Of a stretch of 64,000 nucleotides of DNA, positions 51,436 through 59,999 are shown piece after piece. Every line of letters starts with the position of its first letter. Positions within the stretch are counted from its first letter, which is position 1. The position numbers were made by a program, and so were the translations under genes. The notes beneath the pieces were generated by a model that saw only the letters and a list, made by a program, of their open reading frames with translations, was not told the DNA's origin and did not search any database. Source of the stretch: Hymenobacter nivis (lineage in GTDB: Bacteria > Bacteroidota > Bacteroidia > Cytophagales > Hymenobacteraceae); NCBI RefSeq assembly GCF_006439025.1, contig NZ_RCYZ01000009.1:1868-65867 (forward strand), in the 5' to 3' direction.

Positions 51436-51828
51436 ATGTCCAATCACGGCCTCGACCTCGTGTACCGCCCTGACCTGCCGGCCCTCATTGCCCGCTGGCA
51501 GCGCGAAGTCACGCCCCAGGAGCTACAAGCCGGCTACCAGGCCGTACTCGCCGCCGCCGATGCGGCCGGGTGCAGCCGCTGGCTACTCGACCTGCGCCGC
51601 CGCGAAGACGTAACGGAACCCGCCGTGAATGCCTGGTTCGGCACCAATTTTGCGCCGGGGCTGCGGGGGCGCTACGGGGCCCCGGTGCGGCTCGCGTTTC
51701 TAGTGTCGCCGCTGCGGGCGCGGCAGGCCGTTACGGCCGTGGTTTCGGCCGCCAGCACCGATTGCCGCATCGCCACTTTTACCGACGAGGCCGCCGCCCA
51801 TTTCTGGCTAGCCCAAGCCGAGGGCTAG
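51436..51828 (+). CDS. hypothetical protein, possibly STAS/SpoIIAA-like
   Basis: 130 residues from ATG 51436 (MSNHGLDLVYRPDLPALIAR). Internal WLLDLRRREDVTEPAVNAWF and LAFLVSPLRARQAVTAVV suggest alternating strands and helices of a small alpha/beta domain, like STAS or SpoIIAA-like proteins; assignment is tentative. No signal. Divergent from the MFS gene. Confidence 0.65.
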   Translation: MSNHGLDLVYRPDLPALIARWQREVTPQELQAGYQAVLAAADAAGCSRWLLDLRRREDVTEPAVNAWFGTNFAPGLRGRYGAPVRLAFLVSPLRARQAVTAVVSAASTDCRIATFTDEAAAHFWLAQAEG

Positions 51829-51918
51829 GGCCCCGGGCGCACATCGGGCTCCGACGTGAAGTTTTTGGGAAGGTTGCGCCACTTATTGAAAATATTTTGT
51901 CATTTTTGCTCCGACTGC

Positions 51919-51951
51919 CTTGCGCAAGCACCAATTGCGCCGCTAAATTTG
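51919..51951 (+). promoter_or_regulatory. promoter of the ECF sigma gene
   Basis: CTTG (51919-51922), 21 nt, TAAATTTG (51944-51951). It leaves a leader of about 110 nt before the ATG at 52066, most of which is AT-rich, holding nothing else recognisable. Confidence 0.6.
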
Positions 51952-52065
51952 GCAACCGCTTGCAACGCTCTACTGGCAACCGGTATCTTCCGTTTTATTT
52001 TCTGTAATCTCTTAAGCTGCATACTATCGATTCAAGCTCTACGTTCTCCTTATCCGTAGTCCTTT

Positions 52066-52701
52066 ATGGAATCCATGCAGTTGAGCGATTCCGCGCTCGT
52101 TTCGCTTTACCTGGCCGGCCAGGAATCTGCCTTTGCGCTGCTGCTTGAGCGGCACCGAAGCCGCACATTCACGACCATCCTGCTCATTGTCCGCGACGAA
52201 GACGCGGCCGAAGATCTTCTCCAAGACGCATTCATTAAAGCCATCCACGTGCTGAAAAGTGGCCGCTACAACGACGAAGGCAAGTTTGGACCCTGGCTGT
52301 GCCGCATTGCGCACAACCTGGCCATCGACGCCTTTCGCCGCGGCAAGCGCGCCCCCCACCTCAGCCTCGACGGCGACGGGCCCCTAGCTAACTCACTCGC
52401 TCACTCCGAGGAAGGGGCCGACGACGTGCTGGCCCGCGAAGAAACCCACAGCCGCCTGCGGGCGCTCATCCAGGAGCTACCGCCGGCCCAAAAGGAAGTG
52501 CTGCTCATGCGCCACTACGGCGACCTGAGCTTCCAAGAGATTGCCGACGCCACCGGGGTAAGCATTAATACGGCCCTTGGCCGGATGCGCTACGCCCTGA
52601 TAAACCTACGGAAGAAAATGGCCGTAAACCCACCTTACTATGATTCAAACCTTACCCTATACGACCCTACTGCGCTACGTGTACAACGAATTGCCAGCTA
52701 G
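52066..52701 (+). CDS. RNA polymerase ECF sigma factor
   Basis: 211 residues. Region 2: SALVSLYLAGQESAFALLLE then ILLIVRDEDAAEDLLQDAFI and KFGPWLCRIAHNLAIDAFRR (2.3-2.4). Region 4: LPPAQKEVLLMRHYGDLSFQ, EIADATGVSINTALGRMRYA. A variable linker between them carries PLANSLAHSEEGAD, coded by a segment resembling an intergenic repeat at 54966. The 3' end overlaps the next gene by 62 nt. Confidence 0.9.
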   Translation: MESMQLSDSALVSLYLAGQESAFALLLERHRSRTFTTILLIVRDEDAAEDLLQDAFIKAIHVLKSGRYNDEGKFGPWLCRIAHNLAIDAFRRGKRAPHLSLDGDGPLANSLAHSEEGADDVLAREETHSRLRALIQELPPAQKEVLLMRHYGDLSFQEIADATGVSINTALGRMRYALINLRKKMAVNPPYYDSNLTLYDPTALRVQRIAS

Positions 52702-52870
52702 TGCCTTGCCCGAAATAGAAGAAGCCCTCCAGCACGACCCCGAGTTGGCCACAGCCTGCGCCGACCTGTTGCTGGCCCAGCGCACCCTCGAAGGCCTGCG
52801 CTGCGAGCCCCGCCCGGCGGTATCAGCCCGCATTTTAGAGTACTCGCGCACCTTTCCGGCCGGTAGTTAG
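52640..52870 (+). CDS. small helical protein, partner of the ECF sigma factor
   Basis: 76 residues, ATG 52640: MIQTLPYTTLLRYVYNELPA then an acidic amphipathic helix (ALPEIEEALQHDPELATACA) and a short C-end. It overlaps the sigma gene by 62 nt in another frame, a coupled arrangement typical of anti-sigma partners. It has no TM helix and no full HxxxCxxC zinc site, so it is not a standard ZAS anti-sigma; role inferred. Confidence 0.68.
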   Translation: MIQTLPYTTLLRYVYNELPASALPEIEEALQHDPELATACADLLLAQRTLEGLRCEPRPAVSARILEYSRTFPAGS

Positions 52871-52895
52871 GCCCCGGAATTTCGCCCGACCTTTG

Positions 52896-52938
52896 CCATC
52901 CCAAGCGCTGCCCACCGCAGCGCCTGGGATGGTTTTTT
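52896..52938 (+). terminator. hairpin terminator of the sigma operon
   Basis: CCATCCCAAGCGCTGC (52896-52911) pairs with GCAGCGCCTGGGATGG (52917-52932) with one mismatch, followed by TTTTTT (52933-52938). It ends 29 bp before nth. Confidence 0.92.
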
Positions 52939-52966
52939 GCTTACCGGCCGCGCCAATCCTTCCTTT

Positions 52967-53713
52967 ATGACCCGTCCCGAGCGGTTTCGCTTCTTCCTCG
53001 ATTATTTCACCGCCCACTTCCCGGCCCCCGAAACCGAGCTGCTCTACCGCAATCCCTATGAGCTCATCGTGGCCGTGGTGCTGAGCGCTCAGTGCACCGA
53101 CAAACGCGTGAACCTGGTGATGCCGGCCCTGCTTGCCGCCTTCCCCACCCCCGGGGCCCTGGGCGCGGCGGCGGCCGACGACATTTTTCCTTTTATCCGC
53201 AGCGTTTCGTACCCCAACAACAAGGCTAAGCACTTAGCCGGCTTGGGCCGCATGCTGACGGAGGACTTCGGCGGCGAGGTGCCCAGCCAGCTCGACGAGC
53301 TACAGCGCTTGCCCGGCGTGGGCCGCAAAACGGCCAACGTGGTGGTATCCGTCATCTACAACCAACCGGCGATGGCCGTCGATACGCACGTGTTCCGGGT
53401 GTCGCACCGCCTGGGCCTGGTGCCTAAAACCGCCACCACGCCCCTGGCCGTCGAAAAAGGCTTGGTCCGCCACATCCCCCAGGCCCTTATCCCCAAAGCC
53501 CACCACTGGCTGATTCTGCACGGCCGCTACATCTGCGTGGCCCGCAGCCCCAAGTGCGGCATTTGCCCCTTGGCACCCAGCTGTTTATACTTTGAAAAGA
53601 ACGTGGCCCCGCTGGCAGGCCTCGCCCCAGATAAGGTAGCTAAACCCAAGGCAGCGCAGCCCAAAGCCAGCCCAAAGCCCAAGGCGGCCAAGCCAGGCGC
53701 TAGCCCCCAGTAA
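52967..53713 (+). CDS. nth: endonuclease III
   Basis: 248 residues from ATG 52967. HhH LPGVGRKTANVVVS with the catalytic Lys, Asp in AVDTHVFRVSHRLG, and [4Fe-4S] cluster C-x6-C-x2-C-x5-C in CVARSPKCGICPLAPSC. Removes oxidised pyrimidines and cleaves the abasic site. A 35-residue Lys/Pro/Ala-rich tail (PKAAQPKASPKPKAAKP) follows the cluster, absent from E. coli Nth. Confidence 0.96.
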   Translation: MTRPERFRFFLDYFTAHFPAPETELLYRNPYELIVAVVLSAQCTDKRVNLVMPALLAAFPTPGALGAAAADDIFPFIRSVSYPNNKAKHLAGLGRMLTEDFGGEVPSQLDELQRLPGVGRKTANVVVSVIYNQPAMAVDTHVFRVSHRLGLVPKTATTPLAVEKGLVRHIPQALIPKAHHWLILHGRYICVARSPKCGICPLAPSCLYFEKNVAPLAGLAPDKVAKPKAAQPKASPKPKAAKPGASPQ

Positions 53714-53749
53714 GCCCGCTGACCGCGCTGGGGGCCCCAGCAGCCGCCC

Positions 53750-54952
53750 CTACTGCGCGGCGTTTTCCAGCACCCGCTGCACCACCGCGGCCAGCCGTTG
53801 CCGGTCAAATGCCTGGGTGGCCAGGGCCCTGCCGCGCTGGCCCGCGGCGTGCAGCTGCGCGGGTTGGGCCAACAGTTCGCGCAGTCGGGCGGCTAGGTGC
53901 GGGGCATCGCCGGCCGGGGTGTACCAGCCGCAGCCGTGGGTTTCAAGCAGTGTTTTGGTCCAGCCTTGGTTGGTGACGACCACCGGCGTGCCCACCGCCA
54001 ACGCATCGTATAGCTTAGCGGGTGAATTGGCGTCGAGCACCGGAAGGCTCAGAAACGACACCAGCGCCACGTCGGCCAAGCCAAACCAGGCAAACACCGC
54101 GTGGCGCGGCTGCCCGCCCACCAGCCGGATGCGCCCGGGCCAGCGCGCCGCCGCCGCCGCCACCAGCGGCTCGTGGTAGCCGTGGCCCAAAAACAGCCAG
54201 ACGGCATCGGGGTCGGCCGCTACCAGCGCTTCGGCCGCCGCCACCAGTGTGGGAATGTCGTTGGCCCGGCCAAAGGTGCCGGCGTATAGCACCACTTTTT
54301 TCCCGGCCAGGCCCTGCGCCTGCCGCAGCGCTGCCACGGCCGTGGGCGTGGCGCGGGCGGCCAGGTCGAGGTCGGTGCCGTTGAGCACGGTGGTTACTTT
54401 TTCGTCGGCAATGCCCAAGCCCGTCACGTAGCGCGTCATATCGGGCGAGAGCGGCAAAATGTGCTGGGCGCTGTGGTACAGGCGCTTCTCCAGCGCAAAC
54501 AGCTGCTGGCGGGCCAGGGCCGTGGGCACGGCGCCCATCGCCACCGGAAACGCCGGCCACAAATCCTGTACCTCGAACACCCACGGCACCCGCCGCCAGC
54601 GCGCCACCTGCGCAGCCGCCCAAGCCGCCGTCAGCGGCGTGCTGATGCCCCAGATAACGTCGGGCTTCGCCATGCGCAGCCCCGCCCGCACCGCCCACGC
54701 CGCGTACTGCGCAAACGCCAGGGCCCTGCGCCCCGGGCCCATCTTATTGTCGTACGGAACGTTGGCTTCACAAATTTCCACCCCGGCCGGCACCCACGGA
54801 AACTCCTGCGTTAGCCGCTGCCCGCGCCAGGCGGGCGTGGTGAGCAGCGTTACCCGGTGCGTTTGGGCGATGTGGGCCAGCAATGCGTAGTGCCGGCTAG
54901 TAGCAGGGCAGTCTGGGTTGGTGTGGTACTGGCTAAAGACCGCAATGTGCAC
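53750..54952 (-). CDS. glycosyltransferase family 4
   Basis: 400 residues from GTG 54952 (MHIAVFSQYHTNPDCPATSR). GT-B fold: N-domain with VIWGISTPLTAAWAA and WVFEVQDLWPAFPVAMGA; C-domain with VVLYAGTFGRANDIPTLVAA and VSFLSLPVLDANSPAKLYDALAVGTPVV, the nucleotide-sugar-binding ExxxxxE-like region here DANSPAK. Close to WbuB-like enzymes that build surface polysaccharide. No other polysaccharide genes are adjacent. Confidence 0.88.
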   Translation of the reverse strand: MHIAVFSQYHTNPDCPATSRHYALLAHIAQTHRVTLLTTPAWRGQRLTQEFPWVPAGVEICEANVPYDNKMGPGRRALAFAQYAAWAVRAGLRMAKPDVIWGISTPLTAAWAAAQVARWRRVPWVFEVQDLWPAFPVAMGAVPTALARQQLFALEKRLYHSAQHILPLSPDMTRYVTGLGIADEKVTTVLNGTDLDLAARATPTAVAALRQAQGLAGKKVVLYAGTFGRANDIPTLVAAAEALVAADPDAVWLFLGHGYHEPLVAAAAARWPGRIRLVGGQPRHAVFAWFGLADVALVSFLSLPVLDANSPAKLYDALAVGTPVVVTNQGWTKTLLETHGCGWYTPAGDAPHLAARLRELLAQPAQLHAAGQRGRALATQAFDRQRLAAVVQRVLENAAQ

Positions 54953-54965
54953 GGAGGCATTTATA

Positions 54966-55013
54966 GAGTGAGTCGGTAAATGAGCGAATGAGTGAGCCAG
55001 TGAATGAGCGAAT
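54966..55013. repeat. two tandem 24-bp repeats
   Basis: GAGTGAGTCGGTAAATGAGC... (54966-54989) and GAGTGAGCCAGTGAATGAGC... (54990-55013) differ at three positions. They lie between gldB and the glycosyltransferase, both on the minus strand. A part resembles the ECF sigma linker DNA at 52393-52408. Confidence 0.7.
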
Positions 55014-55064
55014 GGCTACAAATGAATTACTAATCCATTCCTTCCAACTCACACATTAACCAAC

Positions 55065-56093
55065 TCACTTGCGCTTAGGCCGGTAGTGCGATTCGTTGAG
55101 CAGTTCCTGGGCGTTGCGTTTGGCCATGAGTTGGGCCAGGGTCACGTCGGGGTGCTCGTCCATGTACTTGCGCACAATTTGTAAGCCCACCCACTGGCCC
55201 ACCCGGCCGGGGCAGGTGGCGTCAATCTCGGGCACATTAGGCCGCTCGCCCACGTACTTCTGGATGGTGAAAGGTGTGGTGTTGTACAGCAGGTTTTGCT
55301 CCAAGAAGTGGGCCCATATCTTGCCTTCGTTGGCCGTTACGCCCACCACTTCCTTCCCGGTAAAGCCCAACAGCAGCGAATCGGGCGCGCAGGGCAGCAC
55401 CCGGCCCGCAAAGTACAGCGCCTTGCCGCCACTCACCATCGCGTCGAGCATTGTATTGGCTGTCAGCTCGTGGCGATTGTACTTGGTGGCCACCCGCAGC
55501 GCCAGTGAGGGCATCAGGCTGGCCGGGGTGTAGTTGCGCAGAATGTACTTCGGCATTTCCACGGGCCGGAACGTGGCCTTGGGCCCCGCAAACCAATCAA
55601 GGCTTAGCACGAGCAAGCTGTCGTTCACAAAAATATCCTTGCCCTCAAACCCGCTCACAAACGTGGCTGCCCGCGGGGCCCTAAACTCCGGAAAATAATA
55701 CTTCACCCGCCCAAACAGGGCCCCCAGGTCGCGGCCCAACGCGGCGCTGTCGGGGAAGGCGGCGGCCGTTTGCTGCGCCAGCTCGCGCAGGTGCGGCTCG
55801 GCGGCCAAGCGGGCCAGGGCGGTGGCCCCAGTGGTATCGGTGGCGGTGCGCCGCTGCAAGTAGAAACGGGCAAACGCCGGGTGCGCGTTCATAAACGCCA
55901 CCGCGCCGCCGGGGCCCTGAATTTTAAAAAACGCCGCTTCCAGCCGCTGAACCTGTACGGCGGGCATGGGGGCATCGGCAGCGGCATCGGGCCGGCAGCC
56001 AGCGGGTTGGCTGCGGCCACAGCCCACTAGGACCAGCCCAGCGGCCAGCAAAACGGACCAGGGCCCTAATTTGGCAATTCTTTTCTTGTCCAC
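55065..56093 (-). CDS. gldB: gliding motility lipoprotein GldB
   Basis: 342 residues from GTG 56093: MDKKRIAKLGPWSVLLAAGL then VLVGC (lipobox Cys25). Core with YYFPEFRAP, VNDSLLVLSLDWFAGP, YTPASLMPSLALRVA and IWAHFLEQNLLYNT, matching GldB of Flavobacterium and relatives. GldB is an essential gliding/type IX secretion-associated lipoprotein. Divergent from a barrel gene (80 bp). Confidence 0.9.
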   Translation of the reverse strand: MDKKRIAKLGPWSVLLAAGLVLVGCGRSQPAGCRPDAAADAPMPAVQVQRLEAAFFKIQGPGGAVAFMNAHPAFARFYLQRRTATDTTGATALARLAAEPHLRELAQQTAAAFPDSAALGRDLGALFGRVKYYFPEFRAPRAATFVSGFEGKDIFVNDSLLVLSLDWFAGPKATFRPVEMPKYILRNYTPASLMPSLALRVATKYNRHELTANTMLDAMVSGGKALYFAGRVLPCAPDSLLLGFTGKEVVGVTANEGKIWAHFLEQNLLYNTTPFTIQKYVGERPNVPEIDATCPGRVGQWVGLQIVRKYMDEHPDVTLAQLMAKRNAQELLNESHYRPKRK

Positions 56094-56173
56094 GCGTTTC
56101 TACTTTCGGGTAAAATTAGCCATAACCCGGGCCCGGGCCCGCACTTACCGCCGCATTCTTTCGCCCCCATCTT

Positions 56174-56866
56174 ATGAAGAAACTATTCCTCGTGCTATCC
56201 GCCCTCGTGGCCAGCGCCACGGCCGCTTCGGCCCAAGTCGAAATCGGCGTCAAAGTGTCACCATCCGTCAGCTACCTGCGCGCCGAATCGCCCTCGTCCA
56301 CCGCCTTTGCCAACGAGAGCAGCAAGTTCAGCTTCGCCGGGGCCCTAATTGTGGATTATTTCTTCGGTGAGAATTATGCCTTCGGCACCGGCCTGGCCCT
56401 GACGGGTAAGGGCGGCACTATTTCCTACACTGAACGCAATCCGCTTTCTTCGTCTTCGATTGGCACCCGCGTCAACCAGAAAATTGCCACCCAGTACATC
56501 GAGCTTCCCGTTACCCTCAAGCTCTTTACCAACGAGTTGGCCCCCGCCACGCGGCTCTACTTCCAGCTCGGCGGCTCGCTTGCCGCCCCCATCGCTACCC
56601 GCATCAACAACGAAAAATTCTACCAGGATCCCTATAATAACAACAACGAAACTAAAGCTTCGGAACACGTTTTCGTGCTCGATGTCAACGCCTTGCTGGG
56701 AGCCGGGGTCGAGTACCAGCTGGGCCACAGCACCAAGCTGCTGGCGGGCCTCAGCTACCACCGTGGCCTGGTCAACCTCGACCACTACTTCGAAAAGACC
56801 CGGGGCTTCAGCGACGTTGCTATTAAAAACAACGTGTTTGCGCTTGACCTGGGCATGAAGTTCTAA
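56174..56866 (+). CDS. small outer-membrane beta-barrel protein
   Basis: 230 residues: signal peptide MKKLFLVLSALVASATAASA, then a barrel (QVEIGVKVSPSVSYLRAE... VFALDLGMKF). Same outer-membrane-beta-brl_2 class as the pair at 26-27.6 kb but a distant member. TACTTTCG near 56101 is a weak -7 candidate. Confidence 0.86.
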   Translation: MKKLFLVLSALVASATAASAQVEIGVKVSPSVSYLRAESPSSTAFANESSKFSFAGALIVDYFFGENYAFGTGLALTGKGGTISYTERNPLSSSSIGTRVNQKIATQYIELPVTLKLFTNELAPATRLYFQLGGSLAAPIATRINNEKFYQDPYNNNNETKASEHVFVLDVNALLGAGVEYQLGHSTKLLAGLSYHRGLVNLDHYFEKTRGFSDVAIKNNVFALDLGMKF

Positions 56867-57032
56867 TTGCTGATTAGACTGATTAACCGTGATTGCGCTA
56901 GTTTTTTAGCTCGTCAAAGTGTGTCAACAAAAAGCCCCGGCTGCAAATTGCAGTCGGGGCTTTTTGATGTGTCAACCTTATTGCCTCAAGAATCAGCGCA
57001 ATCACGGTTGATAAGTCTAATCAGCGATTTTA
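56865..57032. repeat. inverted repeat, CTGATTA family (copy B), nested terminator
   Basis: Left arm (56865-56907) with CTGATTAGACTGATTAACCG and TGATTGCGCT; right arm (56990-57030) is an imperfect inverted copy. It spans the whole spacer between the barrel gene and RNase E/G. It shares GATTA-ACCGTGATT-CGCTGATT blocks with copy A at 18712. Confidence 0.8.
56929..56965. terminator. bidirectional hairpin terminator inside repeat copy B
   Basis: AAAAAGCCCCGGCTGC, loop AAATT, GCAGTCGGGGCTTTTT, with TGTGTCAAC words flanking it. Serves the barrel gene and the convergent RNase gene. Confidence 0.92.
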
Positions 57033-58637
57033 GTCGGTGAATTCGATTTCTCGGTCTTGCACTTTGCTCATGGCAGCAGCCATTGAGCGGAGCTGAATTT
57101 CTTCACCGCGCTCGTCCTCGATCCGGTAGTCGGTGAGGCCCAAGCTGCTGTCGTTCACCAGCTTCACCCACTTGTAGTACTTCAAGTACCACTTCATTTG
57201 GCGCGAAACCAGGCCCTTTGTGTAGTAGGCATACAGGAAGGGGTGCACCGACAGCGTGAGGCCCGATTGGTTCTGGGCCACCAGCAAGTCGTCGATGCTG
57301 TTGTCGATATCGTCCGTCACTTGAATGGAGGCTGAGATACGGCCCGTACCACCGCAGGTGGGGCATACCTCACCGGTCACGATGGTTTCGGCTGGCCGCA
57401 CGCGCTGCCGAGTAATTTGCAGCAGCCCAAACTTAGTAATCGGCAGCACCGTGAATTTGGCCTTGTCGGCCTTCATCACGTCGCGCACGGCGTCCTCCAC
57501 CTTCTTGCGGCTTTCGGCGGCGCGCATGTCGATGAAGTCCACCACGATGATGCCGCCCATGTCGCGCAAGCGCAACTGCCGAGCCACTTCCTTAGCCGCC
57601 AGTAGGTTAATCATCAAAGCCGTGGCTTCCTGATCGTTCTCCTGGTTGCTTTTGCTGCCCGAGTTCACATCGATGACGTGCAGGGCCTCGGTGTGCTCGA
57701 TAACGAGGTAGCCGCCGCCGGGCACGGTCACGGTCTTGCCAAACAGCGTTTTAAGCTGCTTCTCAATGCCGGTTTGTTCGAAGACTTTGACTTTGGTATT
57801 GTGCAGCTTCAGCAGCCCGAGCTTGTCGGGCGCAATCTTCTGCAAGTAGTCGCGCATCTCCTCGTACATGGCCGGGGCATCGACCAGAATGCTGTCGAAC
57901 GACTCGTTGAGCATGTCGCGCAGCATCGACGACGTGCGCCCCAGCTCGCCCAGCACCTTGTCGTTGGGCTTGGCGGTGCGCAGCGTGGTGTACAGCTGCT
58001 CCCACTTGCCCACCATGTCTTGCATGTCCTTGTCCAGCTCAGCCACGTCGCGTCCCTCCGCCACGGTGCGGATGATGACGCCAAAGTTTTCGGGCTTAAT
58101 ACTGGCAATGAGGCGCTTGAGGCGGTCGCGCTCCCCCTTGCTCACAATTTTCTTGCTCACGCTAATCGTGTTCGAAAACGGCATCAGCACAAGGTAACGG
58201 CCCGCCATCGAGATGTCGGTACTCACCCGGGGCCCCTTGGTGGAAATGGGCTCCTTGATGACCTGCACCACAATTTGCTGGCCTTTCTTGAACACGCTGT
58301 CGGCCTTGCCCACTTTTTCGAGGGGTGGCTCGAAGGTGAACTGGTCGAGGTTGGCTGCGGGGGCCCGGCCGCTTTGCACGCTCCGCGCCCATTTCGTGAA
58401 CGACGGGTATTGCTCACCCAAGTCGCCGTAATGCAGAAACGCGTCCTTTTCGTAGCCAATGTCCACGAAAGCCGCGTTGAGGCCGGGCATCACCTTTTTC
58501 ACAGTGCCCAGGAAGATATCGCCCACCGAATAGTTGGTGTCGTTGCGGTCGAAGTGGTACTCAATGAGCCGCTTATCCTGCAACAGCGCAATCCGTTCGC
58601 CTTCCTGAGTAGAATTAATGACTAATTCATTACTCAA
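57030..58637 (-). CDS. rng: ribonuclease E/G family endoribonuclease
   Basis: 535 residues. Only TTG at 58637 gives the family-typical start MSNELVINSTQEGERIALLQ, so a TTG start is likely. S1 domain with VGDIFLGTVKKVMPGLNAAF, DNase-I-like domain with VIDVNSGSKSNQENDQEA and IIVVDFIDMRAAESRKKVED (Mg ligands), and zinc link CPTCGGTGRI. It cleaves single-stranded AU-rich RNA and processes rRNA. RNase E-like C-terminal scaffold is absent. Confidence 0.93.
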   Translation of the reverse strand: MSNELVINSTQEGERIALLQDKRLIEYHFDRNDTNYSVGDIFLGTVKKVMPGLNAAFVDIGYEKDAFLHYGDLGEQYPSFTKWARSVQSGRAPAANLDQFTFEPPLEKVGKADSVFKKGQQIVVQVIKEPISTKGPRVSTDISMAGRYLVLMPFSNTISVSKKIVSKGERDRLKRLIASIKPENFGVIIRTVAEGRDVAELDKDMQDMVGKWEQLYTTLRTAKPNDKVLGELGRTSSMLRDMLNESFDSILVDAPAMYEEMRDYLQKIAPDKLGLLKLHNTKVKVFEQTGIEKQLKTLFGKTVTVPGGGYLVIEHTEALHVIDVNSGSKSNQENDQEATALMINLLAAKEVARQLRLRDMGGIIVVDFIDMRAAESRKKVEDAVRDVMKADKAKFTVLPITKFGLLQITRQRVRPAETIVTGEVCPTCGGTGRISASIQVTDDIDNSIDDLLVAQNQSGLTLSVHPFLYAYYTKGLVSRQMKWYLKYYKWVKLVNDSSLGLTDYRIEDERGEEIQLRSMAAAMSKVQDREIEFTD

Positions 58638-58697
58638 TGTCTTGTTTGGTTAAAGTAGCTCCGAGGGACGGATATATAGCAATACCCTAGAACCAGC

Positions 58698-58732
58698 AAA
58701 AGGGAAGCCAGAACCCAAAGTTCTGACTTCCC
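58698..58732 (-). terminator. hairpin terminator between the COX24-type gene and rng
   Basis: GGGAAG (58702-58707)/CTTCCC (58727-58732) and CAGAAC/GTTCTG stacks with one mismatch, loop 58715-58719, then TTTTG on the minus strand. The rest of 58733-58848 has weaker pairings (GGTTCCGAACC) and no gene. Confidence 0.8.
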
Positions 58733-58848
58733 TCGCGAGCCACGGGAAAAGCACACACCCGCCGCATCCGGGAGGCTACTGTGAGAGATGGGCAGCCAGC
58801 CGGTTCCGAACCGAAACTGCTGGCTACCAAAGCACCCCGAGGGGCGGC

Positions 58849-58938
58849 TTACTTCTTCTTATGGCGATTCTTGCGCAGGCGCTTCTTGCGCTTGTGAGTG
58901 GCAATTTTATGACGTTTACGTTTTTTACCGCAGGGCAT
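58849..58938 (-). CDS. 29-residue COX24/AURKAIP1-type ribosomal protein
   Basis: ATG 58938, stop TAA 58849. Very basic: MPCGKKRKRHKIATHKRK then KRLRKNRHKKK. I recognise the AURKAIP1/COX24 (mS38-like) family common in Bacteroidota. It has been described as a ribosome component in that phylum (bL38 in Flavobacterium, from memory, not checked). Too short for most gene finders. 36 bp after the TPR gene on the same strand. Confidence 0.88.
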   Translation of the reverse strand: MPCGKKRKRHKIATHKRKKRLRKNRHKKK

Positions 58939-58974
58939 ATGCTTGTGGGTTAAGTTTTTGGGATTGAATTACAA

Positions 58975-59913
58975 TTATTTCAACTTGGCCAGCTCTTCCT
59001 CGACCGATGCGGCCAAGGCGGGGTCGGCACTGAGGCTTTTGGCTGCCGTGAAGGCAGCGCGGGCCTGTTCTTTGGCCCCCGTCCGGGCCGAGGTTACGCC
59101 CAGGTAAAACTGGGCATTCACGTTCTTCGGGTTCACCTTCACCAGCTGCTGGAAGCGCTCCACGGCCTTATCGTACTGGTTGCTTTGCACCGCCAGGATG
59201 CCCAGGTCGTACAGCGCTTTTTCGTTGTTGGGGTCAGCGGCCAGCACCTCGCGCAACAGCGTTACGCCCTGCACTGGGTTATCAGAGGCCATGTAGGCCA
59301 TGCCCAAGTTGGTTTTGGCGTCGAGGTTGTTAGGGCTCTTGGCCAGCACCTTGGTATAAAGCTCGCGGGCCTTGCCACCGAGCATTTTGATGCGCTCATC
59401 GGAAGAAGCGAAGCTAAACGCCTGGAAATAAGCATCGGCCGCTTGTTGCAACGCCTGGGGCCCCGGCTGCGCTGCGGCCACCTGCTCGTAGTAATAGCCG
59501 GCGCTGTCGAAGCGCTGCACGTTCTCGTAGCGGCGGGCCAGCAGCGTGGCCGCCTCGGCCTTTTGGGCCGGGGTACCGGCTTTGGCAAATTGGCCCAGCA
59601 AGCGGTTCAGCTCCTGGCGCTGGACCGGGGTAGTGGTGGTGTGGGGCGCGGCGGCCGTGGGGCCCTCCGGGGAGGTAGTGGGCCCGGCCTCGGCCGATAC
59701 GGGACCCGACGACGCATCGGCTTTGGAGCCGTTGGTGGCTGGGCCGCCACCGTCGCGGTTGGCCGTGCGGGCTGCATCCTTGGTCAGCTCTGCCTTCCCT
59801 TCCTTGGGCTTCACAATGCCCTTGGGGAGCACAAACAGGCCCCCGACCAACGCTAATGCGAGGACCAGAACCAGTACTTGGTGAGCGGCGGGACGAGAGG
59901 CGGTAGCAGCCAT
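58975..59913 (-). CDS. TPR-repeat protein, membrane anchored
   Basis: 312 residues: one TM (about 12-30, LVLVLALALVGGLFVLPKG), disordered Ser/Ala/Pro region to about 95, then helical repeats; several TPR words such as LGMAYMASDNPVQGVTLLRE and LGILAVQSNQYDKAVERFQ. A scaffold or assembly role is inferred. 87 bp downstream of HU and ahead of the COX24 gene. Confidence 0.85.
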   Translation of the reverse strand: MAATASRPAAHQVLVLVLALALVGGLFVLPKGIVKPKEGKAELTKDAARTANRDGGGPATNGSKADASSGPVSAEAGPTTSPEGPTAAAPHTTTTPVQRQELNRLLGQFAKAGTPAQKAEAATLLARRYENVQRFDSAGYYYEQVAAAQPGPQALQQAADAYFQAFSFASSDERIKMLGGKARELYTKVLAKSPNNLDAKTNLGMAYMASDNPVQGVTLLREVLAADPNNEKALYDLGILAVQSNQYDKAVERFQQLVKVNPKNVNAQFYLGVTSARTGAKEQARAAFTAAKSLSADPALAASVEEELAKLK

Positions 59914-59999
59914 AGAAAATAGCCGGCCGCCGGGCTTCCCATTTTCGGAAAGACACCGGCGGCACAGCCGGTAGTTAGCTAGTAATCAACAACCGAAAG

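Noticed and set aside
54966..55013. 24-bp tandem pair as a CRISPR start.
   Set aside because: The units are directly adjacent without spacers, differ at three sites, and no cas genes are near.
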